Shown one piece after another: positions 55,351 through 64,000 of a stretch of 64,000 nt of DNA; positions within the stretch are counted from its first letter, which is position 1; every line of letters begins with the position of its first letter. The DNA is from JAXGYV01 sp040772045. GTDB lineage: Bacteria; Actinomycetota; Thermoleophilia; UBA2241. The stretch covers positions 1 to 64,000 of the forward strand of contig JAXGYV010000005.1 in assembly GCA_040772045.1 (NCBI GenBank). Reading direction: 5' to 3'. The notes under the pieces are model-generated. The model saw only the letters and a list, made by a program, of their open reading frames with translations, was not told where the DNA came from and made no database searches. The position numbers and the translations under genes were made by a program.

Positions 55351-58300
55351 CCATCGATACGAAGACTTCCGTGCGACTGACCATCGACGGCACCTCAGTC
55401 AAGGCCGCCAGCGGCGAGACGGTGCTGAGCGCCGCTCGCCGTGCCGGCATCGATATCCCAGCGCTCTGCCACGAAGAGGGCATGGCGGCCTGGGGCGCGT
55501 GCCGGCTCTGCCTCATCGAAGTCGAGGGCTTGGACAAGCTCCAAGCGGCCTGCACGACGCAGGTGGCCGACGGCCTGGTTGTGCGCACGAATACCGCGCG
55601 GACGCGTGCCAAGCGCGCCAGCTACCTCCGCATGTACCTCTCGGATCACAACTCGTACTGCGAGGCTCCCTGCAAGGATGCCTGCCCGGCACACATCGAC
55701 ATCCCCGCCTACATCAAGCAGATCGAGGATGGCGACTTCGCCGCCGCGGCGGCCACGGTACGTAAGGAGATGCCCTTCCCCGGCATCCTCGGTCGTATCT
55801 GCCCGCGCTACTGCGAACCGGTGTGTCGCCGTGGCGAGGTCGACGAGCCGATCGCCATCTGCGCTCTGCACCGCGCGGCTGGCGACCACGCTCCAGCGGC
55901 GCTCGTGTCAGCGCACCCCAGTGGCCATCGCGTGGCGGTGATCGGCGCCGGCCCAGCCGGCCTCAGCTGTGCCTGGTACCTCACGGCGGCGGGCCATGAG
56001 GTCACTATCTACGACAAGGCCGAGAAGCCCGGCGGCATGCTGCGCTACACCATCCCCGAGTTCCGTCTGCCGGAAAGCGACCTCGACGCGGAGCTGCAAC
56101 CCCTCTGGGATGCGGGCGTGCGCTTCGTAGAGAATGTCGCCTTGGGCGTTGACATCAACCCGTACGGCCTGCTGCAGGCCGGCTTTGACGCCGTGTTCGT
56201 GGGTGTCGGCGCCTGGCAGACCATGCCGTCGCGGATCCCCGGCCACGAGGCTATGCTCGACGCGCTGCGACTCCTCCGCGACGTGGGCGAGGGTAAAAAG
56301 CCCGCTCTCTCCGGTACCGTCGCCGTGCTCGGCGACGGGGCCGTGGCCTTCGATGCCGCTCGCGCCGCGGTGCGCCAGGGCGCCCAGAGCGTCGTCTTGG
56401 TATCTCGCCACCCAGCGGACGACGTAGAGGCCGGTCAGCGCGAGCTGGCCGCCGCGCGCGCCGAGGGCGTGCAGATCGAGGCCCTCACCGAGGCCAAGCG
56501 GGTGAAGCTCCGCAAGGGCGGCAAGCCGACCGCGCTGGAGTGTGTCCGTTTGGAGGCAGACGCCAGCGGCAAGCTCGTCGAGGCTAAGGGGTCGCGTTTC
56601 GAGCTGAAGGCCGACGTTGTGATCTCGGCCCTCAGCTTCGCCCCCGATCTCGGCGAGGGAGACGACGAGCTCACCCTGTCCGCCTGGAACACGCTCGAGG
56701 CCAATCACTACACTGGCCGCACCAAGTCCGAGGGTGTGTTCGCTGCCGGCGACGCCGTCACCGGCGCTAAGAGTGCCATTCACGCCTTGGCCGGCGGTAA
56801 GCGAGCCGCCCTCTCCATCGACGCATGGCTGCGCGGTGTCGATCTGCCGGAGCTCGAGGCTAAGCTGGCGCTGTATGCCGGCCTCCCCTACCTCGAGCAG
56901 CTCGCGGACGCACCGCAGCTCGGCGAGCTCGGCCAGCGCTTGGCCGAGCGTAGCCCGGTATGGTTGAAGATGGGCATCGCCGCCGACAGAGCGGCGCGCG
57001 CGACGATGCCGACGCTCGCCGCGGCCAAGCGCACAACCTCCTTCGAGGAGGTCGAACGCGGCCTCAAGAAGAAGGCCGCCCAGGCCGAGGCTACTCGCTG
57101 CCTCCAGTGCACCTGCCCGTCATTGGGCGAGTGCGATCTGCAGCGCCTGGGCGTTGAGTACGAGATCACCAGCAACGAGCTCGTGCGCCCGAGCGGCCGG
57201 GTACGCTCTATCACCCCACGGTACGAGCATCCGTTCATCCGCCGCGACATGAACCGCTGCATCTCCTGCGGTCGGTGCGTGCGAGTGTGCCGCGATGTGG
57301 CTGGCCCAGCCTGCTACGACTTCCGCGGCCGCGGTTTCCTCATGGAAGTGGACACGCCCTACGGCGAGTCGCTGCAGCTCGCCAAGTGCATCACCTGCGG
57401 CCGCTGCGTCTCCAGCTGCCCCACCGGCGCACTCACGTTCAACGAGCGCGAGCTGCGGTCGTACCGGGTGGACGAGAGCCGCTGCATCATGTGCCACACC
57501 TGTGTGGATGTATGTCCCGCGGAAGCCGTGCTCGATACCCGTGTCTTCGAAGAGGCACGCGAGCAGTGGCATTCGCTGCTCGAGACCAGCAACCAGCTCG
57601 CCGGTGGCCACCGCATGTGCGCCGGTTGCGGAGCGCCAATCGTCGTTCGCCAGGTGCTCATGGGCACCCAGGATCCGGTGGTGGTGGCCGCCGCCACGGG
57701 CTGCCTGGAAGTGTCCACGACTATCTACCCCTACACGTCGTGGACCGGCAGCTACATCCACACGGCCTTCGAGAACGCCGCCGCCACGCTTAGTGGCGTA
57801 GAGACGGCCTTCCGCAGCCTGAAGAAGCAGGGCAAGCTGGAAGACAACGTCAAGTTCCTCGCCTTCGGCGGCGACGGCGGTACCTACGACATCGGCCTGC
57901 AGAGCCTCTCCGGCGCCATGGAGCGCGGCCACAAGATGCTCTACGTGTGCTACGACAACGGCGCCTACATGAACACCGGCTTCCAGCGTTCCGGCGCCAC
58001 TCCGCCGGGAGCCTGGACGACCACCAGTCCGGTGGGCAAGGCACACGCCGGCAAAGAGCAGCTGCGGAAGGACCTCACAGCGATCATGATCGCTCACGGT
58101 CTGCCCTACGTGGCACAGGCGAGCCCGCACGACCCCCGCGACCTGGTGCGTAAGGCGGCCAAAGCGCTGGCTACCGACGGGCCGACGTTCCTCAACGTCC
58201 TCTCGCCTTGCCCGCGCGGCTGGCGCAGCGATGGTGCGCAGAGCATCGCTCTGGCCCGCGAGGCGGTGAACACGTGCTACTGGCCGCTGTTCGAGGTCGA

Positions 58301-58520
58301 GGATGGCCAGTACCGCATCACCTACATGCCAAAGGAGAAGCTGCCCCTCAAGCCATGGCTCAAGAAGCAGGGCCGCTTCGCCCACATGTTCAAGCCGGGT
58401 AACGAGTGGATGCTCGAGAACACGCAGGCTTGGGTCGACCATCAGTGGCAGCTCCTGCTACAGAAGGCCGGCGAGGTCGACGTGTGCGAGCTACCTCGCG
58501 ATCAGTGGCTCCTCCGGTAA
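55347..58520 (+). CDS. Five-part fusion: NuoG-type [2Fe-2S], GltD/NfnB-like flavoprotein, ferredoxins and PorB
   Basis: A 1057-residue protein. (1) Residues 1-100: plant-type [2Fe-2S] domain with Cys 41, 52, 55 and 69, the exact NuoG spacing. (2) 100-190: GltD-type Fe-S domain (CEAPCKDACPAHI, RICPRYCEPVCRRGE). (3) 190-500: FAD/NAD(P) domain, VIGAGPAGLSCAW and a later GVFAAGDAVTG. (4) 610-740: cysteine motifs CISCGRCVRVC, CITCGRCVSSC, CIMCHTCVDVC. (5) 750-1057: the thiamine-diphosphate beta subunit of 2-oxoacid oxidoreductase (RMCAGCGAPIVVRQ, GDGGTYDIGLQ, DNGAYMNTGFQRS). This joins the catalytic beta subunit to an NAD(P)H flavoprotein on one chain. The GTG overlaps the NuoF-like stop. No intact separate porB exists here, which supports the fusion being functional. 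Confidence 0.93.
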
Positions 58521-58539
58521 CGAGAGGCCGATAGTTCGG

Positions 58540-58627
58540 CTGGTAGCCGCCCCGCTGGTACACTTGGGGCGGCTACCAGCTCAAACGGAGACGGGGGCGG
58601 CTTTGGTTCCAAAGCCGCCCCCGTCTC
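58540..58627 (+). terminator. Two perfect hairpins ending the oxidoreductase operon
   Basis: A first stem, 14 bp (58540-58553 with 58566-58579), and a second, 19 bp with a 2-nt loop (58588-58606 with 58609-58627), both perfect, begin 20 bp after the stop. No T-tract follows. Their strength suggests a bidirectional transcription block between this operon and the convergent DUF218 gene; 3'-end protection is possible too. Confidence 0.75.
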
Positions 58628-58820
58628 GTCTCGCCCCTCCCCCTCGTCCGCACTCGGCCGCAGCGTACTCCCGCGCCACGCAGCGGGCACGCCGTCATTT
58701 CCCAACTGCGGCCACACGTGCTTTCCTTAGGCGTTCGCGCGGCTGATCGTCTCCAAGGCCATAGCCCCAGCGAGGCCTGCGGACAGCACCTGCACGCCAT
58801 CCAGCCCAAACGTGGCCTGG

Positions 58821-59846
58821 CTAGATCAGCGCACGCAGGTAGTACAGCCAGAACGCTGGGACTTCGCGCGCCATGAGGACCGGCGTGTCGCGGATGTATC
58901 GCTCAGGCCGCGCCGGGACGGTCCGCACGTGCCACCCGGCGCGCTCGTACGCCAGCTTGATCCGCGCGAGATGGTAGAACTGGCTGACCGCCAGCGCCTC
59001 CTGAATGCCCCGGCGGCGAAAGATGGTCACCGTATCGTTCACCGTAGCCTGTGTGGTCACTCCGGCACGGTCCTCGATGATAGCCGTGGCCGGCACACCG
59101 AGCTGCTCGGCGTAGGCGCGCATGGCCGCACACTCGTGGACGGAGCCATCGCCACGGCCACCCGACATGATCACCACGGAAACCAGGCCGTCTTGGTAGA
59201 GCTGGGCACCAGCGCGCACACGATCGGCGAGCGAGTGCGACAGGCGCCCGTCCGCGTGAACCTGTGCTCCGAAGACGACCACGGCATCGGCGCGGCGAGC
59301 GTACGAGGTAGTCCCAAAGAAGAGCATCAGCGCCAGCGGGAAGAGGAGGGCACAGACGCCGGCGACGGCGACGCTCGCGAGGCTCGAGCGGAGTGACGGA
59401 CGACCAACCGGTCGCACCACTGCCCAGGCAATCCACACCAGCAGCAGGCACAGCAGCAGCGACAGCGGCACGGGCACCAGAGGACGGACCTCGCCATTGG
59501 CCCACAGGCGATAGAAACCGCCACTATTCCACATCGCTGCCATCGTCAGTACGGCAATGGCGCCGAGAGTGCCCCGGCGTCGCCAGGGCGCCATCCGGGG
59601 GTGCAGCGCCCAAACGAACACCGCGGCCGCGAAGAGCGCGACCACCGGCTGAGCAGCCCAATCCGGCAGCGGCCGCGTATCGACCAGCAGCACGGTGTGA
59701 TCGGAGCCTTGGTGTACTAAGGAGGCGATGGCGTTGACCACCCCGAACGCCCCCAGAAAGAGGGCACAGCCGCGCGCGCCGATCAGCGCTGCCGCGCGCG
59801 CCCTGTGCCGCCATTCGTCGTGGTGCGCCGCAACCGGTTTGACCAT
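58821..59846 (-). CDS. YdcF/SanA-type DUF218 membrane protein
   Basis: A 341-residue protein. The N-terminal half has about five hydrophobic helices (SDHTVLLVDTRPLPDWAAQPVVALF is an extracellular loop). The C-terminal half (about 185-325) is DUF218: ADAVVVFGAQVHADGRLS, VVIMSGGRGDGSVHECAAMRAYA, IIEDRAGVTTQATV and ALAVSQFYHLARIKLAYERAG. The family is associated with envelope integrity and vancomycin tolerance in E. coli (SanA). No partner gene is close. Confidence 0.9.
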   Translation of the reverse strand: MVKPVAAHHDEWRHRARAAALIGARGCALFLGAFGVVNAIASLVHQGSDHTVLLVDTRPLPDWAAQPVVALFAAAVFVWALHPRMAPWRRRGTLGAIAVLTMAAMWNSGGFYRLWANGEVRPLVPVPLSLLLCLLLVWIAWAVVRPVGRPSLRSSLASVAVAGVCALLFPLALMLFFGTTSYARRADAVVVFGAQVHADGRLSHSLADRVRAGAQLYQDGLVSVVIMSGGRGDGSVHECAAMRAYAEQLGVPATAIIEDRAGVTTQATVNDTVTIFRRRGIQEALAVSQFYHLARIKLAYERAGWHVRTVPARPERYIRDTPVLMAREVPAFWLYYLRALI

Positions 59847-59919
59847 CCGCGCCCCCGCGTAGCTCGCCGCAATGCTACCCTGTCTCGGCGAGGAGTGGAA
59901 ACGCCGGCGTGCTCGTACA

Positions 59920-59951
59920 GGCTCTCTTCCCCACCGCCTGGGAAGAGAGCC
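59920..59951 (-). terminator. Hairpin between amidohydrolase and DUF218 genes
   Basis: A perfect 12-bp inverted repeat (59920-59931 with 59940-59951, 8-nt loop) lies 50 bp after the amidohydrolase stop and before the DUF218 start, both on the minus strand. There is no T-tract, but it is well placed to separate the two transcripts. Confidence 0.6.
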
Positions 59952-59999
59952 GTCCTTCGTTCTTGCGCGGGCGTCTGCTGTGCGCGCCTCCGCTCGAGC

Positions 60000-61466
60000 T
60001 TACTCGCCAGCCGAGCCGGCCGGCGGTGCCACTGTGGGGAAGCTCATCGGGGACATCTCGAGATGCGTGCGCTGCGCCCAGTCGCGGTTGGGCACGTTGG
60101 CGAGCATGCGGTCTCCGACCTGTTGGATCTTGCTCCAGAGCTCGACCTCGTCGGCGCCGACGACCGCGCCATCGGCAACCAGGACCTGGCCATCGACGAT
60201 GACGGTCCGGATCACCCGGCTGCCGCCCGTGTAGATGAACGCCTTGATGGGATCCCGCAGCGGCCGCATGAGCATGGTGTCGCAGTCGGCGATCACGATG
60301 TCCGCCTTAGCGCCGGAGCAGATGCGGCCGAGGTCGTCGCGGCCGAGGGCCTTGGCTCCGCCGAGCGTGGCCGCGTTGAACGCCTGTGCCGCCGTGCCCC
60401 GCTGGGGATCGCCCTCCGCGACCTTGGACAGCACGGCCGCCCAGCGCATCTCTGCGGCCATGTCCTGGGGGAAGGTATCCGTCCCCAGGCACATGTTGAC
60501 GCCTCTTCTGAGGTAACGGTCGAAGGACTCCATGATGATGCCGCGGCGACCGAAGACCCACGGGCAGTGGGCCACGGAGGTGCCCGTCTCGGCCATCAGC
60601 CCCAGGTCGTCACCCCCCTTGTAGACGCACCAGGGATGATCGTTGGGGAAGATGTAGTGCCCGTAGGTCACGTCGGGGCCTGAGATGCCGCAGCTGTGCA
60701 GGAACTCCGCCGGCGTCATGCCGTGGCGGTGCATGATCTCCTGAAACTCCGTTACCGCCTGCCCGGCATGGATGTGCACCCGGGCACCTAACTCACTGGC
60801 CACCTCGCGGGTGGCCTTGAGGAGCTCGGGCGTACAGGTGTCCACCTGCATCGGGCAGAGAGCGACGTTCACGCGACCGTCGTAGGCGCCGTTGTACTGC
60901 CCGAAGAGCTCTGCCGCCCGGCGCAAACCCTTCTTACCGGCCTCTTCGTCCCAGCGATAGCGCACCTGATTGCCGTCGTCGGTATACCAGCCACCAGACT
61001 TATACCCGTAGCCCATGTAGGTCCGGATGCCCGACGAGGCGATCGTCTCGAGGATCTCTTGGTTCCACGGATCGATCTGAAAGACCGTTGTGGTCCCACC
61101 CTTCAGGAGCTCCACGACGGAGAAGCGATAGGCTTCAAGCTCATCCTCGTAGGAGACGTAGGTAACCGGCAGGTACTCGTACAAGCCGGACATGTAGAAC
61201 TTGCTGCTGCCGCGATCCTCAAGAAAGCCCTTCTCGTTGGGGGCACAGTTCATGTGGCAGTGCATGTTGATAAACCCCGGCATCACCAAGCCGCCGCGGG
61301 CATCGATGGACTCATCCACCGCCGCCGGTCTCTCCCAGCCCACGTACGCGACAGTGTTGCCCTCGAGAGCGACCAAAGCGTTCTCAAGCAGCCGGTGCTG
61401 GCCGCCCTCGTACGCCACTACGTAGCGAGCGTTCTCGATGAGGACCCTCTTCTGCTGTCTGCTCAT
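60000..61466 (-). CDS. Amidohydrolase (TrzA/ATZ and MTA/SAH-deaminase-like family)
   Basis: A 488-residue metal-dependent amidohydrolase. Metal ligands appear as MPGFINMHCHM (HxH), RVHIHAGQ, GHYIF and LGTDTFPQD (the catalytic Asp). The family deaminates or hydrolyses nitrogen heterocycles and related amides; this clade is often called cytosine deaminase-like or 5-methylthioadenosine deaminase. The long insertion with NEKGFLEDRGSSKFYMSGLYEYL is unusual. It follows an Opp/Dpp-type ATPase pair on the same strand (119-bp gap), suggesting the transporter imports its substrate. Confidence 0.9.
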   Translation of the reverse strand: MSRQQKRVLIENARYVVAYEGGQHRLLENALVALEGNTVAYVGWERPAAVDESIDARGGLVMPGFINMHCHMNCAPNEKGFLEDRGSSKFYMSGLYEYLPVTYVSYEDELEAYRFSVVELLKGGTTTVFQIDPWNQEILETIASSGIRTYMGYGYKSGGWYTDDGNQVRYRWDEEAGKKGLRRAAELFGQYNGAYDGRVNVALCPMQVDTCTPELLKATREVASELGARVHIHAGQAVTEFQEIMHRHGMTPAEFLHSCGISGPDVTYGHYIFPNDHPWCVYKGGDDLGLMAETGTSVAHCPWVFGRRGIIMESFDRYLRRGVNMCLGTDTFPQDMAAEMRWAAVLSKVAEGDPQRGTAAQAFNAATLGGAKALGRDDLGRICSGAKADIVIADCDTMLMRPLRDPIKAFIYTGGSRVIRTVIVDGQVLVADGAVVGADEVELWSKIQQVGDRMLANVPNRDWAQRTHLEMSPMSFPTVAPPAGSAGE

Positions 61467-61584
61467 GACCTACCACTCCCATGCCGACGCGTACTCACCG
61501 CCCTCGATCGGTAGCCATAGCCGCTCACCGATCGAGGCTTGCCTCTCCCTCATCATCTTATGGAGCTCACACCTGCACCCATGA

Positions 61585-62595
61585 TCACGTAGCGGCGGCT
61601 CCTCTGAAATGACAGGCCACGTAGTGTCCGTCTCCCGCATCGAGCAGCGGCGGCTCTGTCTGGCAGATCTCCTGCGCCAACGAGCATCTGGTGCGGAAGC
61701 GACAACCGGAAGGAGGATCGATTGGGCTCGGTACATCGCCCTCCAAGAGGATCCTCTCCCTCTTGACCTTCGGGTCGGGGATGGGGATGGCGGACAACAG
61801 GGCCTCGGTGTACGGGTGGAGCGGGCTGGCAAACAGCAGCTCCTTGGGCGCCATCTCCATGATCTTGCCGACGTACATGACGGCGACCCGGTCGCAGATG
61901 TGGTCGACCACGGACAGGTCATGGGAGATGAAGAGATAGGTGAGGTTGAACTGACCCTGGAGATCCTCCAAGAGGTTCAGGAGCTGCGACCGAATGGAGA
62001 CATCCAGGGCGGACACTGGCTCGTCGCAGATGATCAGCTTAGGGTTGAGGGCGAGCGCCCTGGCAATCCCGATCCGCTGCCGCTGTCCGCCCGAGAACTC
62101 GTGCGGATAACGCCGCGCATGTTCCGCGGAGAGACCGACGACTTCCAGGAGCTCCACCACGCGATCCCAGCGTGCGCGGCCGGATACGCTTTTGTGAATG
62201 CGCATGGGCTCAGACAGAATGGCGCCCACGGTCATCCTGGGATTCAGCGATGAGTACGGATCCTGGAAGACGATCTGCATGTCTCCACGGATCCTGCGCA
62301 TGCGGCGCTTCCTCATGCGCGCGAGATCCTCGCCCTCGAAGAGAATACTGCCCGAGGTGATATCCGTGAGGCGCAGGATGGCCCGCCCGATAGTTGTCTT
62401 GCCGCACCCGGACTCGCCGACGAGTCCGAGCGTTTCGCCCTTGAAGATGTCCAGGCTTACGCCATCGACAGCCTTAACATGGTGCTTTACTCTCGAGAAC
62501 ACACCACCGCGAATGGGAAACCATTTCTTGACTTCCTGAACCCGGACCAGGACGTTACCACTCTGCTGCTCAGCAGCTGGCGCAACAGTTGCCAC
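61585..62595 (-). CDS. oppF: Oligopeptide/dipeptide-type ABC transporter ATP-binding protein (OppF-like)
   Basis: A 336-residue ATPase: Walker A GESGCGKTTIG, Q-loop in IVFQDPYSSLNP, signature LSGGQ-type SGGQRQRIGIARAL, Walker B LIICDEPVSALDVS, and the C-terminal oligo_HPY extension with a cysteine-rich patch (GCRFRTRCSLAQEIC). It energises uptake of a peptide or other small nitrogen compound. Overlaps the upstream OppD-like gene by 26 bp. Confidence 0.93.
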   Translation of the reverse strand: MATVAPAAEQQSGNVLVRVQEVKKWFPIRGGVFSRVKHHVKAVDGVSLDIFKGETLGLVGESGCGKTTIGRAILRLTDITSGSILFEGEDLARMRKRRMRRIRGDMQIVFQDPYSSLNPRMTVGAILSEPMRIHKSVSGRARWDRVVELLEVVGLSAEHARRYPHEFSGGQRQRIGIARALALNPKLIICDEPVSALDVSIRSQLLNLLEDLQGQFNLTYLFISHDLSVVDHICDRVAVMYVGKIMEMAPKELLFASPLHPYTEALLSAIPIPDPKVKRERILLEGDVPSPIDPPSGCRFRTRCSLAQEICQTEPPLLDAGDGHYVACHFRGAAAT

Positions 62596-63589
62596 TCTTG
62601 AGCACCTCCTCCTGTCCGAGATTCACGCGCAGCCAGCAGCTGACACGGTGGTGGGCATCGATGTCCACGAGCGGCGGCTTCTCGGCGATGCACTGCTCCA
62701 TGGCGTAGGAGCACCGCGGGTGAAAGGCACACCCCTGCGGCAGCTTCGAGGGGTTCGGCACGATGCCTGGAATCACGTGCAGTCGTTGCCGCTCCCCAAG
62801 ATGCGGTATGGATTTCAAAAGGCCTTCGGTGTACGGATGCAGCGGTGTCGCGAAGAGCTCCTCGACGGGAGCCTCTTCCACAATGCGCCCCGCGTACATC
62901 ACCGCCACCCGGCTCGCCATCTCGGCGATGACCCCCAGGTCGTGCGTAATCAGCAGGATAGCCATGTCGAGCTCCTGCTTGAGGCGTCCCATGAGATCGA
63001 GTATCTGCGCCTGAATGGTGACGTCCAAGGCGGTGGTGGGTTCATCCGCGATGAGGAGTCGCGGACCGCAGGAGAGCGCCATCGCGATCATGACTCTCTG
63101 CCGCATGCCGCCCGACAGCTGGTGAGGGTACTCCTTGAGCCTGCGCCCGGGCAGCGGGATGCCGACCAGCGCCAGCATCTCCTCAGCCCGCTGCAGCGCT
63201 TGTTTCTCCGACATCTTCTGGTGGAGGCGTAGCGCCTCCGTGATCTGCTGCCCCACCGTGAACACCGGGTTCAGCGATGTCATGGGCTCCTGGAAGATCA
63301 TCGAGATCTGGTTGCCCCTGATCTTCCTCATCTCGGCCTCGGACTTGGCCAGCAGATCCTCGCCGGCGAAGGTAATGCGGCCATCTACGATGCGCCCCGG
63401 CGAGGAGATCAGGCGCATCACGCCGAGCGACGTTACGCTCTTGCCGCAGCCTGACTCGCCAACCATACCCAGCGTTTCACCCTGGTGTATGCAGAAACTT
63501 ACCCCATCGACAGCCGGTACGACTCCGCCACCTACTTCGAAGTGCACCTTCAGGCCATCGACATCCAAGAGAACCTCAGGTGAACTCAC
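62570..63589 (-). CDS. oppD: Oligopeptide/dipeptide-type ABC transporter ATP-binding protein (OppD-like)
   Basis: A 339-residue ATPase with Walker A GESGCGKSVTSLG, signature LSGGMRQRVMIAMAL, Walker B LLIADEPTTALDV, and a C-terminal oligo_HPY domain (GCAFHPRCSYAMEQC). It pairs with OppF. The GTG at 63589 is chosen for its GGAGGTGATGGC ribosome site; an upstream ATG at 63634 would add 15 residues without one. Confidence 0.92.
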   Translation of the reverse strand: MSSPEVLLDVDGLKVHFEVGGGVVPAVDGVSFCIHQGETLGMVGESGCGKSVTSLGVMRLISSPGRIVDGRITFAGEDLLAKSEAEMRKIRGNQISMIFQEPMTSLNPVFTVGQQITEALRLHQKMSEKQALQRAEEMLALVGIPLPGRRLKEYPHQLSGGMRQRVMIAMALSCGPRLLIADEPTTALDVTIQAQILDLMGRLKQELDMAILLITHDLGVIAEMASRVAVMYAGRIVEEAPVEELFATPLHPYTEGLLKSIPHLGERQRLHVIPGIVPNPSKLPQGCAFHPRCSYAMEQCIAEKPPLVDIDAHHRVSCWLRVNLGQEEVLKSGNCCASC

Positions 63590-63646
63590 GCCATCACCTC
63601 CACACCCAAGCGCCTGACGGCTCACTGTGAGCAACGGCCAGCATTC

Positions 63647-64000
63647 TCAGTCACTTCCCCTCAGTCGAGGATCGAGCACGTCGCGCAGTCCATCGCCGAG
63701 CAGGTTGAAGCCCAAGACGCTCAGCAGGATGAAAATGCACGGAAACGACGCGATGTGGGGAGCCAGCCTGATATACGTCCTCCCTGTGCTGACCATAGCA
63801 CCCCACTCTGACAGAGGTGGCTGCGCTCCCATGCCCAGGAAGCTCAACGTTGACACAGTCAACAATACCCAAGCCATCTGCAGCGTCGAGTACACGATGA
63901 GTGGCGGCACACAGTTCGTAAAGATGTGCTGGCCGATAATCCTGATGTCACCAGCACCTAATGCCCTTGCCGATTCTACGTAATCAGCTTCGCGCAACGA
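63647..64000 (-). CDS. ABC transporter permease, DppC/OppC type (N-terminus beyond window)
   Basis: The last ~117 residues of a permease run off the window end: a hydrophobic transport domain with the EAA loop (YVESARALGAGDIRIIGQHIFTN), which contacts the ATPase, and the final LLSVLGFNLLGDGLRDVLDPRLRGSD, typical of OppC/DppC. It precedes the two ATPases by about 57 bp, so transporter and amidohydrolase form one cluster. A substrate-binding protein and the second permease should lie beyond 64 kb. Confidence 0.92.
   Translation of the reverse strand, partial: SLREADYVESARALGAGDIRIIGQHIFTNCVPPLIVYSTLQMAWVLLTVSTLSFLGMGAQPPLSEWGAMVSTGRTYIRLAPHIASFPCIFILLSVLGFNLLGDGLRDVLDPRLRGSD

Overview
The window is high-GC Gram-positive chromosomal DNA, most likely from an uncultured, anaerobic or facultative, deep-branching member of the Actinobacteriota (Thermoleophilia-like). 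This placement is an inference. It rests on the GC-rich codon use, a Pkn-type kinase, DUF4446, an L,D-transpeptidase, a large Alu-type SRP RNA, tRNA genes that encode their CCA ends, and a ferredoxin-type 2-oxoacid oxidoreductase. No 16S rRNA gene is present to settle it.

Layout. 0-20 kb is mostly housekeeping: a Ser/Thr kinase cut by the window edge, tRNA-Leu, a CARDB-like membrane protein, DUF4446, prephenate dehydratase, a GNAT enzyme, an SQR-like flavoprotein, an L,D-transpeptidase, serS, an HD-GYP sensor, all four classical serine tRNAs, tRNA-Arg(ACG) and tadA. An NrtR-like regulator / SPFH / NAD-kinase-like cassette lies among them. 20-30.5 kb is an accessory metabolic island. It has two diverged GcvPA/GcvPB pairs, three SDR dehydrogenases, a TetR regulator and an OsmC protein, and no gcvT, gcvH or lpd. 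30.5-36.4 kb holds a lipoprotein fusion (beta-helix, serine hydrolase, membrane segments) that ends inside tRNA-Val, followed by three consecutive frameshifted genes: a DUF4143 ATPase, a TetR and an MFS exporter. 36.7-47 kb carries mntP, a DUF4388/roadblock protein, a degenerate phosphoesterase, acs with a Pat-like acetyltransferase, a hydrolase and pyruvate kinase. 47.1-50.4 kb is the conserved SRP RNA-dnaX-ybaB-recR block.

50.5-58.5 kb is the most striking part: six tightly overlapping genes encoding a 2-oxoacid:ferredoxin oxidoreductase (gamma, delta, alpha) joined to NuoE/NuoF-type diaphorase subunits. The last gene encodes a 1057-residue fusion of a NuoG-type [2Fe-2S] domain, a GltD/NfnB-like flavoprotein, several [4Fe-4S] motifs and the thiamine-diphosphate PorB subunit. 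It reads as one machine coupling 2-oxoacid oxidation to NAD(P) and ferredoxin, possibly by flavin-based bifurcation. 58.8-64 kb has a DUF218 membrane protein and an amidohydrolase beside an Opp/Dpp-type ABC transporter that runs off the window.

The genes fit an acetyl-CoA-centred metabolism. Pyruvate kinase makes pyruvate, the oxidoreductase interconverts pyruvate and acetyl-CoA, Acs and the ADP-forming CoA-ligase/Pat protein handle acetate, and the NAD-linked modules handle the electrons. The order serS / tRNA-Ser / tadA / SRP RNA / dnaX / ybaB / recR recalls the ancestral order known from Bacillus, which suggests that much of 20-47 kb was inserted into a conserved block.
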